A DNA stretch of 64,000 nt from Oscillospiraceae bacterium (GTDB lineage: Bacteria > Bacillota > Clostridia > Oscillospirales > Oscillospiraceae): the NCBI GenBank assembly GCA_902774015.1, contig CACYHB010000005.1, positions 1 through 64,000 of the forward strand, read 5' to 3'. The stretch's first letter is position 1. Each line of letters begins with the position of its first letter. Below are positions 25,577 to 34,013 of the stretch, piece after piece. The notes under the pieces were generated by a model that made no database searches, was not told the DNA's origin, and was given only the letters and a program-made list of their open reading frames with translations. A program made the position numbers and the translations under genes.

Positions 25577-27519
25577 AGCTGCGGCGCCTCCTTTTCCGGG
25601 GGAAGACTCTCCGCGTAGACGCCCAGCAGCCGCACCGTGTCCCGGGACATGGGCAGGATCTTGTCAAAGGACGGGATCTCGCCCTCCACGTTGTCGCAGA
25701 GCCAGTCCATCTTCATGATCTGCTCCGGGGACAGGGACTCCTCGCCCTTCCAGCGCAGGACGCCGGACTGGTCGTGCATTTCGATGCGGAAGGGGTGCAT
25801 GGAGCCCGCGGCAAAGTCCCGCTTGAGGATCGTGCCGAGAGCGCGCACGGCGGGAGGCAGCGTCTCCCCCAGGTGCAGGTCGATCACGCCGCTGTCCATG
25901 CCCCAGTAGTAGTGGGTGGAGCGGCTGCGCTCGATGTCGGTCCATGCCCCGCTGAAGATGCTGTTGACGATCAGCTCGTAGAGCTTGCCCCACTCCCAGG
26001 TGGGGGTGGCCAGGGGGATCCGGCTGCCGTCGCTGTCGATCATATAGGTGCCGAGCTCCATGGCGCTGCGCGTAAGGTCGGGCCGTACGATGTCCCTGTT
26101 GGAGAACACGCGTACGCCGCGATCTGTCAGCTCCTGCACTGCGTTGCCGTCCGTGCAGGACCAGCGCAGGAGGATCTTCGCATTGGGGTTGGTGGCCCGG
26201 GCGCCCAGGGCAAACGCGTTGATATCCGCCGGAACGCCGTAGATCGGGCTGTACGCCACATAACCGATGGGCGATTCGCCCGCCATGATGCCGGCGATGA
26301 CGCCTGCGATGAACTTGGTCTCGTAGTTCCTCGTGTAATAGGTGCGAACGCCGGTATAGGGCTTGGACAGGGCGCAGCACAGGATCTTCAGCTCGGGATG
26401 CAGCGCGGCGGCCTTGCGGCAGTCGGCTGCCATGGCGGGCGTGGTGGCGACGATGAGATCGGCTCCGTTCTCTCTGGCACGCTCGATCGCCGCGAAATAT
26501 TCGTGGTTGTAGGCATGCTCCACCCGGATGCGTACCCGCTCGCCCATACGCTGCTCCAGATAGCGGCGTCCCTCGTCGTGCGCGCGGGTCCAGGCGCTGG
26601 TATCCGGGTCGAAGGCATAGACAAAGGCAATGTCGATCCGGTCGCTGTGGGTCACGTGGCGCAGCCGCTGCAGCACGCTCTGCCCCTTGATCTCCGGCTC
26701 GGTGCTCACCGGGATGGCCGCGCTCTCCGCCTTGGCCGCGATGTCGGGCCAGATGCGGTCCAGCTGCTGATAAAGCTGGGGCGCCGTCAGATCCCGCAGG
26801 GAGGAGAAAGCGTAGAGATCCAGCCAGCCCAGCAGCGCCTCGGCGGCGGTGATCCCCGGGTTGCGGGGGGAGCATTTGGCAAAAGCGATTTTGAAGAAGG
26901 AAAAGCCGGAGGCAAAGCGGCGGCGCTCCTCCTCGGTCCATACGTGGTCCGGCTCAAAGCCCAGTGCGGCCTGCAGACGGCTGTAGTCGCCCAGACGGCG
27001 AAACTCCACGCCGTAGAGCCGGGAGAGCGCGTAGAAAGACATGAACTCGTAGTAAAGGCGGACGGACTCGTCGTCGCTGTACTGGGGGATCAAGCGGGTG
27101 ACCGTGGCGGGAATGCTGGGCGCGTCATAGCTCATCAGGACGCTTGCCCGCTTGTTGCCCTCCTGGACGTAAAAGCGCCCGTAATACTCGTAGCACTTGA
27201 TCGGGTCCCGGATGCCCTCGCTGCCGAGATGGGCGTCGCACAGGGCGATCCACTTGGCGGAAAACTCGCTTCCCATGGGCAGCAGGGGCATAAAGTTTCC
27301 GGCCAGGGCAAAGACGCGCCCGGCGGTCTTGGTGCCGGCGATCAGCTCGCTCGGCACGTTTACGAGGCCCAGATCTGCCTGCCCGACGAGCGGGACGCCC
27401 TGGGTCAGCTCGTCGAGCACAGGGGGATAGGGGGGACGGCCGTGGGAGACCGCGTTTTTATAGAAGCGCTGCCCGGCCTTGAGGGCGGCGGCGTACTGTT
27501 CCATTGCTTCGTTTGCCAT
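25573..27519 (-). CDS. Fusion of ParB-like domain and BMP (basic membrane protein) nucleoside-binding domain
   Basis: A 648-residue protein without signal peptide or lipobox. Residues about 95-150 contain the ParB-like stretch YYGRFYVQEGNKRASVLMSY. From about 295 onwards it is a BMP/PnrA-type periplasmic-binding fold: IDIAFVYAFDPDTSAWTRAH, the FIAGVIAGIMAGESPIGYVA hallmark region, and TWEWGKLYELIVNSIFSG. Extracellular BMP proteins bind purine nucleosides for ABC import; this cytosolic fusion is more likely an intracellular ligand sensor. It lies between a VTT membrane protein and a phosphoesterase in one operon. The domain call is good; the role is inferred. Confidence 0.8.
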   Translation of the reverse strand: MANEAMEQYAAALKAGQRFYKNAVSHGRPPYPPVLDELTQGVPLVGQADLGLVNVPSELIAGTKTAGRVFALAGNFMPLLPMGSEFSAKWIALCDAHLGSEGIRDPIKCYEYYGRFYVQEGNKRASVLMSYDAPSIPATVTRLIPQYSDDESVRLYYEFMSFYALSRLYGVEFRRLGDYSRLQAALGFEPDHVWTEEERRRFASGFSFFKIAFAKCSPRNPGITAAEALLGWLDLYAFSSLRDLTAPQLYQQLDRIWPDIAAKAESAAIPVSTEPEIKGQSVLQRLRHVTHSDRIDIAFVYAFDPDTSAWTRAHDEGRRYLEQRMGERVRIRVEHAYNHEYFAAIERARENGADLIVATTPAMAADCRKAAALHPELKILCCALSKPYTGVRTYYTRNYETKFIAGVIAGIMAGESPIGYVAYSPIYGVPADINAFALGARATNPNAKILLRWSCTDGNAVQELTDRGVRVFSNRDIVRPDLTRSAMELGTYMIDSDGSRIPLATPTWEWGKLYELIVNSIFSGAWTDIERSRSTHYYWGMDSGVIDLHLGETLPPAVRALGTILKRDFAAGSMHPFRIEMHDQSGVLRWKGEESLSPEQIMKMDWLCDNVEGEIPSFDKILPMSRDTVRLLGVYAESLPPEKEAPQL

Positions 27520-27570
27520 AAGAGGTCCTTTCCTTACAGGGTGGTTTTGTACCGGATACGGGGGCCGGGA

Positions 27571-28254
27571 TCACTGCGCCTTCTGCGCCCTTCGGGCGGC
27601 CCGGCGCAGCAGCAGGGCGTAGACGGCGATGGAGACGACGGTGGTGACTGCGATGGCACCGGCGCCGGCGAGGAATTCCGGAGAGCTGGGATCGTCGGCG
27701 GCCATGCCCATGAGCGCGTAGCTCGCCATGACGGGGATCAGCCCCACAAGGGAGCCGGCCAGATAGGGACCGAAGGACATGTCCGTCGCGCCCATATAGA
27801 TGCTGGCTATGGTCAGCGGCGTGCTGGCCACCCGCAGGAACATGGCGGTGAGAAAACCCTTTCCCAGCCGGAGACCGTCGATCTTATTGAGCTTCGGATA
27901 TTTGGCGCGGAGTCTGCGCGCCACCGGCGCGCCAAGGCTGCGGCCCACGAAATAGGGGGCGGTGACCATGATGGCGGCGCCGAGCATGTTGAGCAGCAGA
28001 GCGACGGGGAAGGGGAACATGACGCCGTCGGCGGCGTAGAGAACGCCGGAGTGCATCACGAAATCCAGACTTTTCAGACAGAAGAGCCCCAGCATGATGA
28101 AGGCTGCCTTCAGCGGCTCCTCCGGCGTATAGTCCAGGAGCTGCCGCACGGTGAGGTTCCCGTGGTTTGCGAGGAACAGCGCGATCACCGCCGCCCAGAC
28201 GCACAGCAGCGCTGCGCTCCACAGCCATTTTCCCTTGCCTTCCGCGATCGTCAT
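27571..28254 (-). CDS. TVP38/TMEM64 (VTT domain) membrane protein
   Basis: A 227-residue membrane protein with about six hydrophobic segments and the VTT-domain pattern (GAAIMVTAPYFVGRSLGAP, then LRVASTPLTIASIYMGAT and FGPYLAGSLVGLIP). Relatives of DedA/TMEM64 act as lipid scramblases or transporters. The start at 28254 was preferred over 28302 because GGAGGAAAGGGG lies just upstream. It is the first gene of a three-gene operon with its own promoter. Confidence 0.88.
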   Translation of the reverse strand: MTIAEGKGKWLWSAALLCVWAAVIALFLANHGNLTVRQLLDYTPEEPLKAAFIMLGLFCLKSLDFVMHSGVLYAADGVMFPFPVALLLNMLGAAIMVTAPYFVGRSLGAPVARRLRAKYPKLNKIDGLRLGKGFLTAMFLRVASTPLTIASIYMGATDMSFGPYLAGSLVGLIPVMASYALMGMAADDPSSPEFLAGAGAIAVTTVVSIAVYALLLRRAARRAQKAQ

Positions 28255-28290
28255 GACAGCCCCTTTCCTCCATTCACGATCTCCGCTGAC

Positions 28291-28319
28291 ACTATACTGC
28301 ACCGTGCCGTTTTGTGCAA
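28291..28319 (-). promoter_or_regulatory. Sigma-A promoter for the VTT-BMP-phosphoesterase operon
   Basis: On the minus strand TTGCAC (28314-28319), a 17-base spacer and TATAGT (28291-28296), 37 bases ahead of the VTT gene. Confidence 0.75.
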
Positions 28320-28424
28320 GGCCTTTCGTAAAGCGAGAATCTGTGAAATCAACAATTTTTTGAAGCGGTTTTGTGCGATTCTTACAAAAACGCCTTCAAA
28401 AAACCCGGCGAAAACGCCGATCTG

Positions 28425-28453
28425 TTGACAAAGCGATGAAATCGAATTAGAAT
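28425..28453 (+). promoter_or_regulatory. Sigma-A promoter for the sugar ABC operon
   Basis: Perfect TTGACA (28425-28430), a 17-base spacer and TAGAAT (28448-28453), 47 bases ahead of the solute-binding protein start. No obvious operator palindrome overlaps it. Confidence 0.8.
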
Positions 28454-28499
28454 AACGACAGTTGCTCCGGCAAAATAAAAAAGTAAGGAGAAGAACAGT

Positions 28500-29777
28500 A
28501 TGAAAAAGTTTCTTGCACTGCTGCTTGCGCTCGTCATGGTCGTGAGCCTCGGGAGCTTCGGCACCGTCGCCTACGCCGATGACGAAATCACGCTGGACGT
28601 TATCATCTGCCAGTACGGCCCCAACACCAACGAGTGGTTCCTGGGCAAAGGCATGGACGGCTCCAACTTCGTGGAGAAGTTTGAGGCCGAGAACCCCGGC
28701 ATCAAGCTGAACCTGGAAGTCGTCTCCTGGAACGACGTGCACCAGGTCGTTGACACCCGCATTTCCAACAACAACCCACCCGACATCCTCAACATTGACA
28801 CGTTCTCCGAGTTTGTCCCCGACGGCCTGCTGATGCCCGTTAAGGACTACTGCCCGGAGGAGCTGTTCAACGACTTCTTCCCCGCCTTCATCGCGGAGTC
28901 TGTCATCGATGACACCGTGTGGGCCGTGCCCGATCTGGCTTCCGCCCGCGCACTGTTCTACAACGTCGACCTGCTGGAAGCGGCCGGCGTGGAAGTCCCC
29001 ACCACCTGGGCAGAGCTGGAAGACGCCTGCCAGGCCATTGTCGACTTCTACGACGGTGAAGTGTACCCCTGGGGCGTCGATATGACCACCGACGAAGGCC
29101 AGGCCTGCTTTGCCTACTACGCCTGGGGCAACGGCGGCGGCTTTACCGACGAGGAGGGCAACTGGGCCCTGAACAGCCCCGAGAACGTGGAAGCTGTCCA
29201 GTTCGCCGTCAGCCTGGTGGAGAACGGCTACACCAACCCCAACCCCGCCACCGAGACCCGTTATGATCTGCAGGATATGTTTGCCGCCGGCAAGCTCGCG
29301 ATGCTGCTGACCACCAACCAGCTGCCCACCTATGTGGCTGACAAGGGCGGCGAGATCAATATGGCGACCGCAGGCATCCCCGCCAACGAGGGCAAGAGCG
29401 CTTCCTCCGTCGGCGTCATGGACCGCGTGATGGCGTTCAAGGATGAGGCCGCTCCCGACCAGGAGGCCCGCAACGAGGCCATCGGCAAGTTCCTTGAGTT
29501 CTTCTACCGCCCCGAGAACTATGTGGGCTGGGTCAGCATGGAGGGCTTCCTGCCTGCCGTCAACTCCGCCGTGGAGGCGCTGGTCGAGGCCGATCCCTCC
29601 TTCGGTGCGTGGCTCGACGTGCTGGGCAGCTGCCAGTTCTACCCCGCCGCCAAGGCTGAGTGGGCACAGGTCCGCCAGGGCGTGACCACGGTCGAGCAGG
29701 AGGCTCTGATCGGCGGCGACGTCCAGGCCGGTCTGGATGCGCTGCAGGCTGAGGTCGAGGCAGCGGCCAAAGGCTGA
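28500..29777 (+). CDS. Extracellular solute-binding protein of a carbohydrate ABC importer
   Basis: A 425-residue family 1 solute-binding protein. The signal peptide is residues 1-26 with probable cleavage at AYA/DDE. No lipobox cysteine is seen, which is unusual for a Gram-positive binding protein. The mature part has the typical NNNPPDILNIDTFSEF and VWAVPDLASARALFYNVDLL stretches of sugar-binding proteins. AAGGAG precedes the start. Two permease genes follow. A hairpin after the gene probably keeps its mRNA more abundant than that of the permeases. The sugar is unknown. Confidence 0.92.
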   Translation: MKKFLALLLALVMVVSLGSFGTVAYADDEITLDVIICQYGPNTNEWFLGKGMDGSNFVEKFEAENPGIKLNLEVVSWNDVHQVVDTRISNNNPPDILNIDTFSEFVPDGLLMPVKDYCPEELFNDFFPAFIAESVIDDTVWAVPDLASARALFYNVDLLEAAGVEVPTTWAELEDACQAIVDFYDGEVYPWGVDMTTDEGQACFAYYAWGNGGGFTDEEGNWALNSPENVEAVQFAVSLVENGYTNPNPATETRYDLQDMFAAGKLAMLLTTNQLPTYVADKGGEINMATAGIPANEGKSASSVGVMDRVMAFKDEAAPDQEARNEAIGKFLEFFYRPENYVGWVSMEGFLPAVNSAVEALVEADPSFGAWLDVLGSCQFYPAAKAEWAQVRQGVTTVEQEALIGGDVQAGLDALQAEVEAAAKG

Positions 29778-29791
29778 TTCGAACTCTCTGA

Positions 29792-29824
29792 GGGCCCGGC
29801 TGCTTTAGCCGGGCCCGTTTTTTG
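29792..29824 (+). terminator. Intra-operon terminator/attenuator after the binding protein gene
   Basis: Perfect 10-base stem GGGCCCGGCT/AGCCGGGCCC with a GCTTT loop, followed by GTTTTTTT. Partial read-through would give high binding protein and low permease, as in many ABC operons. Confidence 0.9.
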
Positions 29825-29856
29825 AACGGCATTTCAATCCTCTGGGGGTATCCGAT

Positions 29857-30744
29857 ATGAACACCCGTCTCAATCGAAACAAGTGGGAGCCCTATCTCTG
29901 GCTGCTGCCGAGCATGGTGCTGATCGCCGTCTTTGTGGTCTTCCCGATCCTGATCGTCTTCAAGCTCTCCTTCAGCTACATTTCCCAGGGCGGCGTGATC
30001 GGCGGCTTCGTGGGCTTTCAGAACTATGTGGACGCGGTGAAGCTGCCCGCGTTCAAAACCGTCATGCTCAACACCATGTGGTGGGTGATCGCCGTCGTGG
30101 GCATTTCCACGCTCCTGGGCTTCATCATCGCCATGGTTTTCAATCAGAAATTCCGCGGGCGGAAGATCGCCCGCTCGATCCTGGTGTTTCCCTGGGCCAC
30201 CTCCCTGGTCATCCAGGCCTCTGTCTGGAACTATATCATCAAATATGAATACGGCAACCTGAACAACGTGCTGCTGAACCTCGGCATCCTTCAGCAGGCA
30301 GTCAACTGGCGCCCCAGTTATCCGGTCGAATTCGTCTGGGAGTGCGCCGTCGGTATTTTTGTCACCGTTCCTTTCGTCACCTTCTGTGTGCTGTCCGGTC
30401 TGCAGTCCATCGACGGCTCTCTCTATGAGGCCGCCACCATGGACGGCGCCGGCTTCTGGGGCAAGCTGCGGCATGTGACCCTGCCCATGGTGCGCCCATC
30501 CCTGACCGTCAGCACCGTTTTGAATATCATCTACGTGTTCAACTCTTTCCCCATCGTCTACACCATGACCAAGGGCGCGCCCGCCCACAAGACGGATACC
30601 ATGATCACGTATCTCTACATGCTGTCCTTCTATGAGCGGAAAAAGGGACCGGCCACGGCGCTCTCGGTGATCGGCTTCCTGATCCTCTGCGTCTGCGCCG
30701 GCGTGTACATGCTGGGCGTGATGCGAAAGGAGGAAGAGCAGTGA
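29857..30744 (+). CDS. Carbohydrate ABC transporter permease (MalF/UgpA type)
   Basis: A 295-residue permease with six membrane helices, beginning with the usual WEPYLWLLPSMVLIAVFVVF. The EAA loop that contacts the ATPase is EAATMDGAGFWGKLRHVTLP (about residues 190-209). It pairs with the downstream permease to form the membrane channel for the sugar delivered by the binding protein. No ATPase gene is in the operon, so a shared MsmK-type ATPase must be supplied from elsewhere. Confidence 0.94.
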   Translation: MNTRLNRNKWEPYLWLLPSMVLIAVFVVFPILIVFKLSFSYISQGGVIGGFVGFQNYVDAVKLPAFKTVMLNTMWWVIAVVGISTLLGFIIAMVFNQKFRGRKIARSILVFPWATSLVIQASVWNYIIKYEYGNLNNVLLNLGILQQAVNWRPSYPVEFVWECAVGIFVTVPFVTFCVLSGLQSIDGSLYEAATMDGAGFWGKLRHVTLPMVRPSLTVSTVLNIIYVFNSFPIVYTMTKGAPAHKTDTMITYLYMLSFYERKKGPATALSVIGFLILCVCAGVYMLGVMRKEEEQ

Positions 30745-32333
30745 CTTCTCCCGAAATGAAAGGCCAGAACCGGCGCGCCCTGCTGTTTCTCCTGCTGGGC
30801 CTTGTGCTGGCGCTGCTGCTGATGAGCCTGCCGCTGTGCAGCTTTGAGGCACAGGTATACACCAAAAAATCCGCCAACACCTTTGTGGGCGATGAGAAGT
30901 ACGAGGCCGCCAGAGCCGAGGTGGAAGCCGTGGCCGAGGAGTACACGGCCCAGGGCTTCACGGTCAGCCTGCATGAGGACGTGCTCGAGCGCGTCAACTC
31001 CAAGGGCAAGACCACCTCCCTCATTACCTTTACCCTCAGCGAGACTTACGCGAAGAACCTCTTTTCCCTGCTGGGGAAAGGCTTCGCCTCTTCCCGCGTG
31101 ACGGCGGCGATCCTCACGTGTCTGGCACTGAGCGCGCTGCTGGCGATGGCAGGGCTTGCCGGCTCCGCCGAGCTGCTGCCGCGCTACCTGAACGCCCGCA
31201 GCCGCTTTCTGCGCGCCGCTGCCTGCGCCGCGGCCCTGATCGCGCTGCTGCTGGTGCCGGTGCTGATGATGACGAGCACCTACGCTTTCTCCCGGCAGCT
31301 GGGGCTGTATAACGCCCAGCTGATCGACGAGGGAAAGGAGCTCTTTTTCACCCGGATGGATCGCTTCCTGTTTGAAGGGAAGATGGGCGAGGGCGTCGGA
31401 CAGGCGCTCAGCGGCCTGCGGTATCACTGCTCCGGCATGATCTGGCTGCTGCTCCCGGTGATCTTCATCGTCCTGCTCTCCGCGATCCAGATCCGCTTCG
31501 GCGCCGTCAAGGGGACGCTGCTGCGGGGCCTGCTGTATTTCTTCGTCGTTATCGTCTGCCTCATCACGCTCTACCCCTACTACGTCATGCTCATCACCGC
31601 CTTCCGCTCCAACGCGGAGACGCTGGACATGTACTTCCTGCACATGTTCCCGACCAAATGGATCTGGAGCAATCTGACGGACATCGTCAAACGCGGCGTG
31701 CCGCGCTATCTGCTCAACTCCCTGATGGTGGCGGGCGGGGCCACGGCTGTGGCCATGCTCTGCGGCGTCCCGGCGGCCTACGCCATGGCGCGCATGAGCT
31801 TCAAGGGGAAAAAGGCCTTTCTGGGCTTCGTGATCATGAGCCAGATGTTCTCTCCCGTGGTGCTGCTGATCGGCATCTCCCAGCTGATGAACACCCTGCA
31901 CCTGAATGACACCATTCTCGGCCTGATGCTCATCAACGCGGCCTTCAACCAGGCCTTTGCCATCTGGCTGCTGCGGGGCACCTTCGTCTCCATCTCGCCG
32001 GAGATGGAGCAGGCGGCGCTGATCGACGGCTGCGGCACCATGGGCGCGCTGACCCGGGTGCTGATCCCCATGGCGGCTCCCGGCATCGTGACGGCGCTGA
32101 TTTTCGTGTTCATCAACGCCTGGAACGAGTACACGATCTCCACGGTGCTCATTTCCACAGCCTCCAACCGGCCCATCACCGTGGGCATCACACAGTTTTC
32201 TTCCTTCAATATGATCGAATGGCAGTACCTGTTCGCGGCCTCCCTGCTGGCGACGATTCCGGTGGTCATCCTCTTCATGTCCATCGAAAAACACCTGACT
32301 GCGGGCCTTACCTCCGGCGGCGTCAAGGGATAA
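30741..32333 (+). CDS. Carbohydrate ABC permease (MalG type) with an unusual N-terminal membrane extension
   Basis: A 530-residue protein; MalG-type permeases are usually about 280. The C-terminal part (from about residue 255) is a normal permease with EQAALIDGCGTMGALTRVLI as EAA loop. The first 250 residues add four helices (about 12-32, 120-141, 155-178, 233-254) and two outside segments, one of about 80 residues (33-115). The GTG start at 30741 overlaps the upstream stop and follows AAGGAGGAAGAG, so the long form appears genuine. The extra part could contact the binding protein or sense substrate; this is inference. Confidence 0.88.
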   Translation: MTSPEMKGQNRRALLFLLLGLVLALLLMSLPLCSFEAQVYTKKSANTFVGDEKYEAARAEVEAVAEEYTAQGFTVSLHEDVLERVNSKGKTTSLITFTLSETYAKNLFSLLGKGFASSRVTAAILTCLALSALLAMAGLAGSAELLPRYLNARSRFLRAAACAAALIALLLVPVLMMTSTYAFSRQLGLYNAQLIDEGKELFFTRMDRFLFEGKMGEGVGQALSGLRYHCSGMIWLLLPVIFIVLLSAIQIRFGAVKGTLLRGLLYFFVVIVCLITLYPYYVMLITAFRSNAETLDMYFLHMFPTKWIWSNLTDIVKRGVPRYLLNSLMVAGGATAVAMLCGVPAAYAMARMSFKGKKAFLGFVIMSQMFSPVVLLIGISQLMNTLHLNDTILGLMLINAAFNQAFAIWLLRGTFVSISPEMEQAALIDGCGTMGALTRVLIPMAAPGIVTALIFVFINAWNEYTISTVLISTASNRPITVGITQFSSFNMIEWQYLFAASLLATIPVVILFMSIEKHLTAGLTSGGVKG

Positions 32334-32336
32334 GCC

Positions 32337-32430
32337 TTCAGCGGAGAGCCCCCGGCTCTCCGCTGAAAAAAGGAATTCATCTTATTAAGACTAAGTCCCC
32401 GGTTCCTGCTGCGGCATGGAACCGGGGACT
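32337..32430. repeat. Two hairpins between the ABC operon and cutC
   Basis: The first is a 14-base perfect stem (32337-32350 with 32354-32367, CCC loop); the second a 13-base perfect stem (AGTCCCCGGTTCC at 32394 with its complement ending 32430). They lie between converging genes and probably end both transcripts. Neither has a classical T-tract in the right place for the plus strand, so they may act as 3'-end stabilisers. Confidence 0.6.
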
Positions 32431-32444
32431 ATTCCTGTATGATT

Positions 32445-33197
32445 TTACGCTTTTGCCCGGGTTATCAGCCCGTGTACGGCCTCCCCGTCCAGGACGGAGA
32501 AGCGATCCTCCGGCGGATAGAGACAGCCGCCGTAGAAAATGGAGCGGTTGTTGACGGTGGAGCTGTCCGGCAGCGTCCGGTGGATGGCCACGTGGATCTG
32601 CCCGGCTCCGGTCTCCCTGAGCACACGTTCCAGACTCTGCGGGGTGATGCCGGCGCCGGGCAGGATCTGGATGCGCCCTGCGGCATACTCGATCATCTCC
32701 CGGACGGTTCCGGCGCCCCAGCTCACGTCCGGGGCCTGCCCGCTGGTGAGTACCCGGGTCACGCCGAGCCGGATCAGCACATCCAGCGCAGCGCGCCAGT
32801 CGGGCGTCACGTCGATGGCGCGGTGAAACACTGCGTCCTTTCCGGCTGAGAGCGCCAGCTCCGCAAGGCGCGCCGTGCGCTCCCGGTCCACGGTCCCGTC
32901 CGGATGCAGGAAGCCGAATACCAGCCCGTCCGCTCCGTTTTCCAGCAGCGCGCGGGCGTCCTCCAGACATACGGCGAACTCCGCATCCGTGTAGCGGAAG
33001 CCGCCCTCGCGCGGGCGGATCATGGTCATGACGGGCAGATCGGTCTCCCGTTTTGCCACGCGCAGCGAGCCTACCGTGGGCGTCAGCCCGCCGTGGAACA
33101 GGTCGCTGTTCAGCTCCACCCGGTCGGCGCCTGCTTTCCAGGCCTCGATCACGTCGTCCGCGCTGCCGCAGCAGACCTCGATCAGTCGCTTCACCAC
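32445..33197 (-). CDS. cutC: CutC family protein
   Basis: A 250-residue TIM-barrel protein. It begins RLIEVCCGSADDVIEAWKAG and has the CutC blocks ADRVELNSDLFHGGLTPTVG, MTMIRPREGGFRYTDAE, VFHRAIDVTPDW and QILPGAGITP. CutC was named for copper homeostasis in E. coli, though direct metal handling is uncertain in other bacteria. The start is one of two adjacent GTG codons (33197 or 33194); the first lies at the better distance from AGGGG. It is a single gene, divergent from the methionine synthase operon. Confidence 0.92.
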   Translation of the reverse strand: MVKRLIEVCCGSADDVIEAWKAGADRVELNSDLFHGGLTPTVGSLRVAKRETDLPVMTMIRPREGGFRYTDAEFAVCLEDARALLENGADGLVFGFLHPDGTVDRERTARLAELALSAGKDAVFHRAIDVTPDWRAALDVLIRLGVTRVLTSGQAPDVSWGAGTVREMIEYAAGRIQILPGAGITPQSLERVLRETGAGQIHVAIHRTLPDSSTVNNRSIFYGGCLYPPEDRFSVLDGEAVHGLITRAKA

Positions 33198-33242
33198 TGC
33201 CGCACCCCTTTCGCTCTCCGGCTGTTGTCTGCGTTTGGAACC

Positions 33243-33271
33243 ATTATAGCCCGCAGGGCTGCGCGCGTCAA
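33243..33271 (-). promoter_or_regulatory. Sigma-A promoter for cutC
   Basis: On the minus strand TTGACG (33266-33271), a 17-base spacer and perfect TATAAT (33243-33248), 46 bases ahead of the start. Confidence 0.85.
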
Positions 33272-33344
33272 ATATTCTTCTTTTCAAGCGGGGCAAACTG
33301 TGATAAATTAAATCAATAACGTAAAACAAAAAGGAGGGATCGCC

Positions 33345-34013
33345 GTGGAGGCCAGACTGACCCGGATCGACCGGGGGGAAATGCTGCGTTATCTGATGTG
33401 GCACGGCGAGGTGATCCCGGAGGAAATCAGCGATCGGCTCCGGCAGGGGGAAGAGCGCCTGCTGCAGACAGCGGCCCCCAGGGCCGTGTGGCGTGTGTTT
33501 GACTACAAGCCCGGTGAGCCTCTGGGCGGCACGTCGTTTTGCCCGGAGGGGGAGGATCTGCGCGCCTTCCTCGACGGCTGCGATCAGGTGATCCTGCTGG
33601 CCGCCACGCTGGGCACCGGCCCGGACAGCCTGCAGCGGCAGCTGCGGCTGCGGGATATGAGCGAGGCGCTGATCCTGGACGCGGCAGGCTCCGCCGCGGT
33701 GGAGAACGTCTGCGACAATCTCTGCGCCGATCTGGCTGCGGCCTTCGCGCCGCGCTTCCTCACCGACCGCTTCAGCCCCGGTTACGGGGATTTCCCTCTG
33801 AGCCAGCAGATCTGGTTTTTCCGCCTGCTGGACATGAACCGCCGCCTGGGCGTCTGCCTCAACGAGAGCGGCCTCATGATACCGCAGAAGACGGTGACGG
33901 CGGTCCTCGGCGTCGCCGATACGCCCCGGGCAAAACGCCCCGCGGGCTGCGGGAGCTGCGCGCTCGCCGAAAAGTGCGCGTTGCGGAAGGAGGGAAAACG
34001 CTGTGGAACATGA
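33345..34013 (+). CDS. Stand-alone methionine synthase activation domain protein
   Basis: A 222-residue protein with the AdoMet-binding motif of the MetH activation domain, DRFSPGYGDFPLSQQ (about residues 140-155), and the following NESGLMIPQKTVTAVLGV. In E. coli this domain is the C-terminus of MetH and allows reductive methylation of the oxidised cobalamin; here it is a separate subunit. A C-terminal Cys patch (GCGSCALAEKCALRKEGKRC) is extra and could bind a metal or Fe-S centre. The GTG start at 33345 follows AAGGAGGG. It overlaps the metH core gene by 11 bases. Confidence 0.9.
   Translation: MEARLTRIDRGEMLRYLMWHGEVIPEEISDRLRQGEERLLQTAAPRAVWRVFDYKPGEPLGGTSFCPEGEDLRAFLDGCDQVILLAATLGTGPDSLQRQLRLRDMSEALILDAAGSAAVENVCDNLCADLAAAFAPRFLTDRFSPGYGDFPLSQQIWFFRLLDMNRRLGVCLNESGLMIPQKTVTAVLGVADTPRAKRPAGCGSCALAEKCALRKEGKRCGT

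Noticed and set aside
28500..32333. An ABC ATPase gene within the sugar importer operon
   Set aside because: No Walker A or signature motif occurs in this stretch; the ATPase must be encoded elsewhere.
33198..33344. Cobalamin or SAM riboswitch ahead of the methionine synthase operon
   Set aside because: The gap is too short for a cobalamin riboswitch and also contains the cutC promoter; no B12-box or SAM core sequence was seen.
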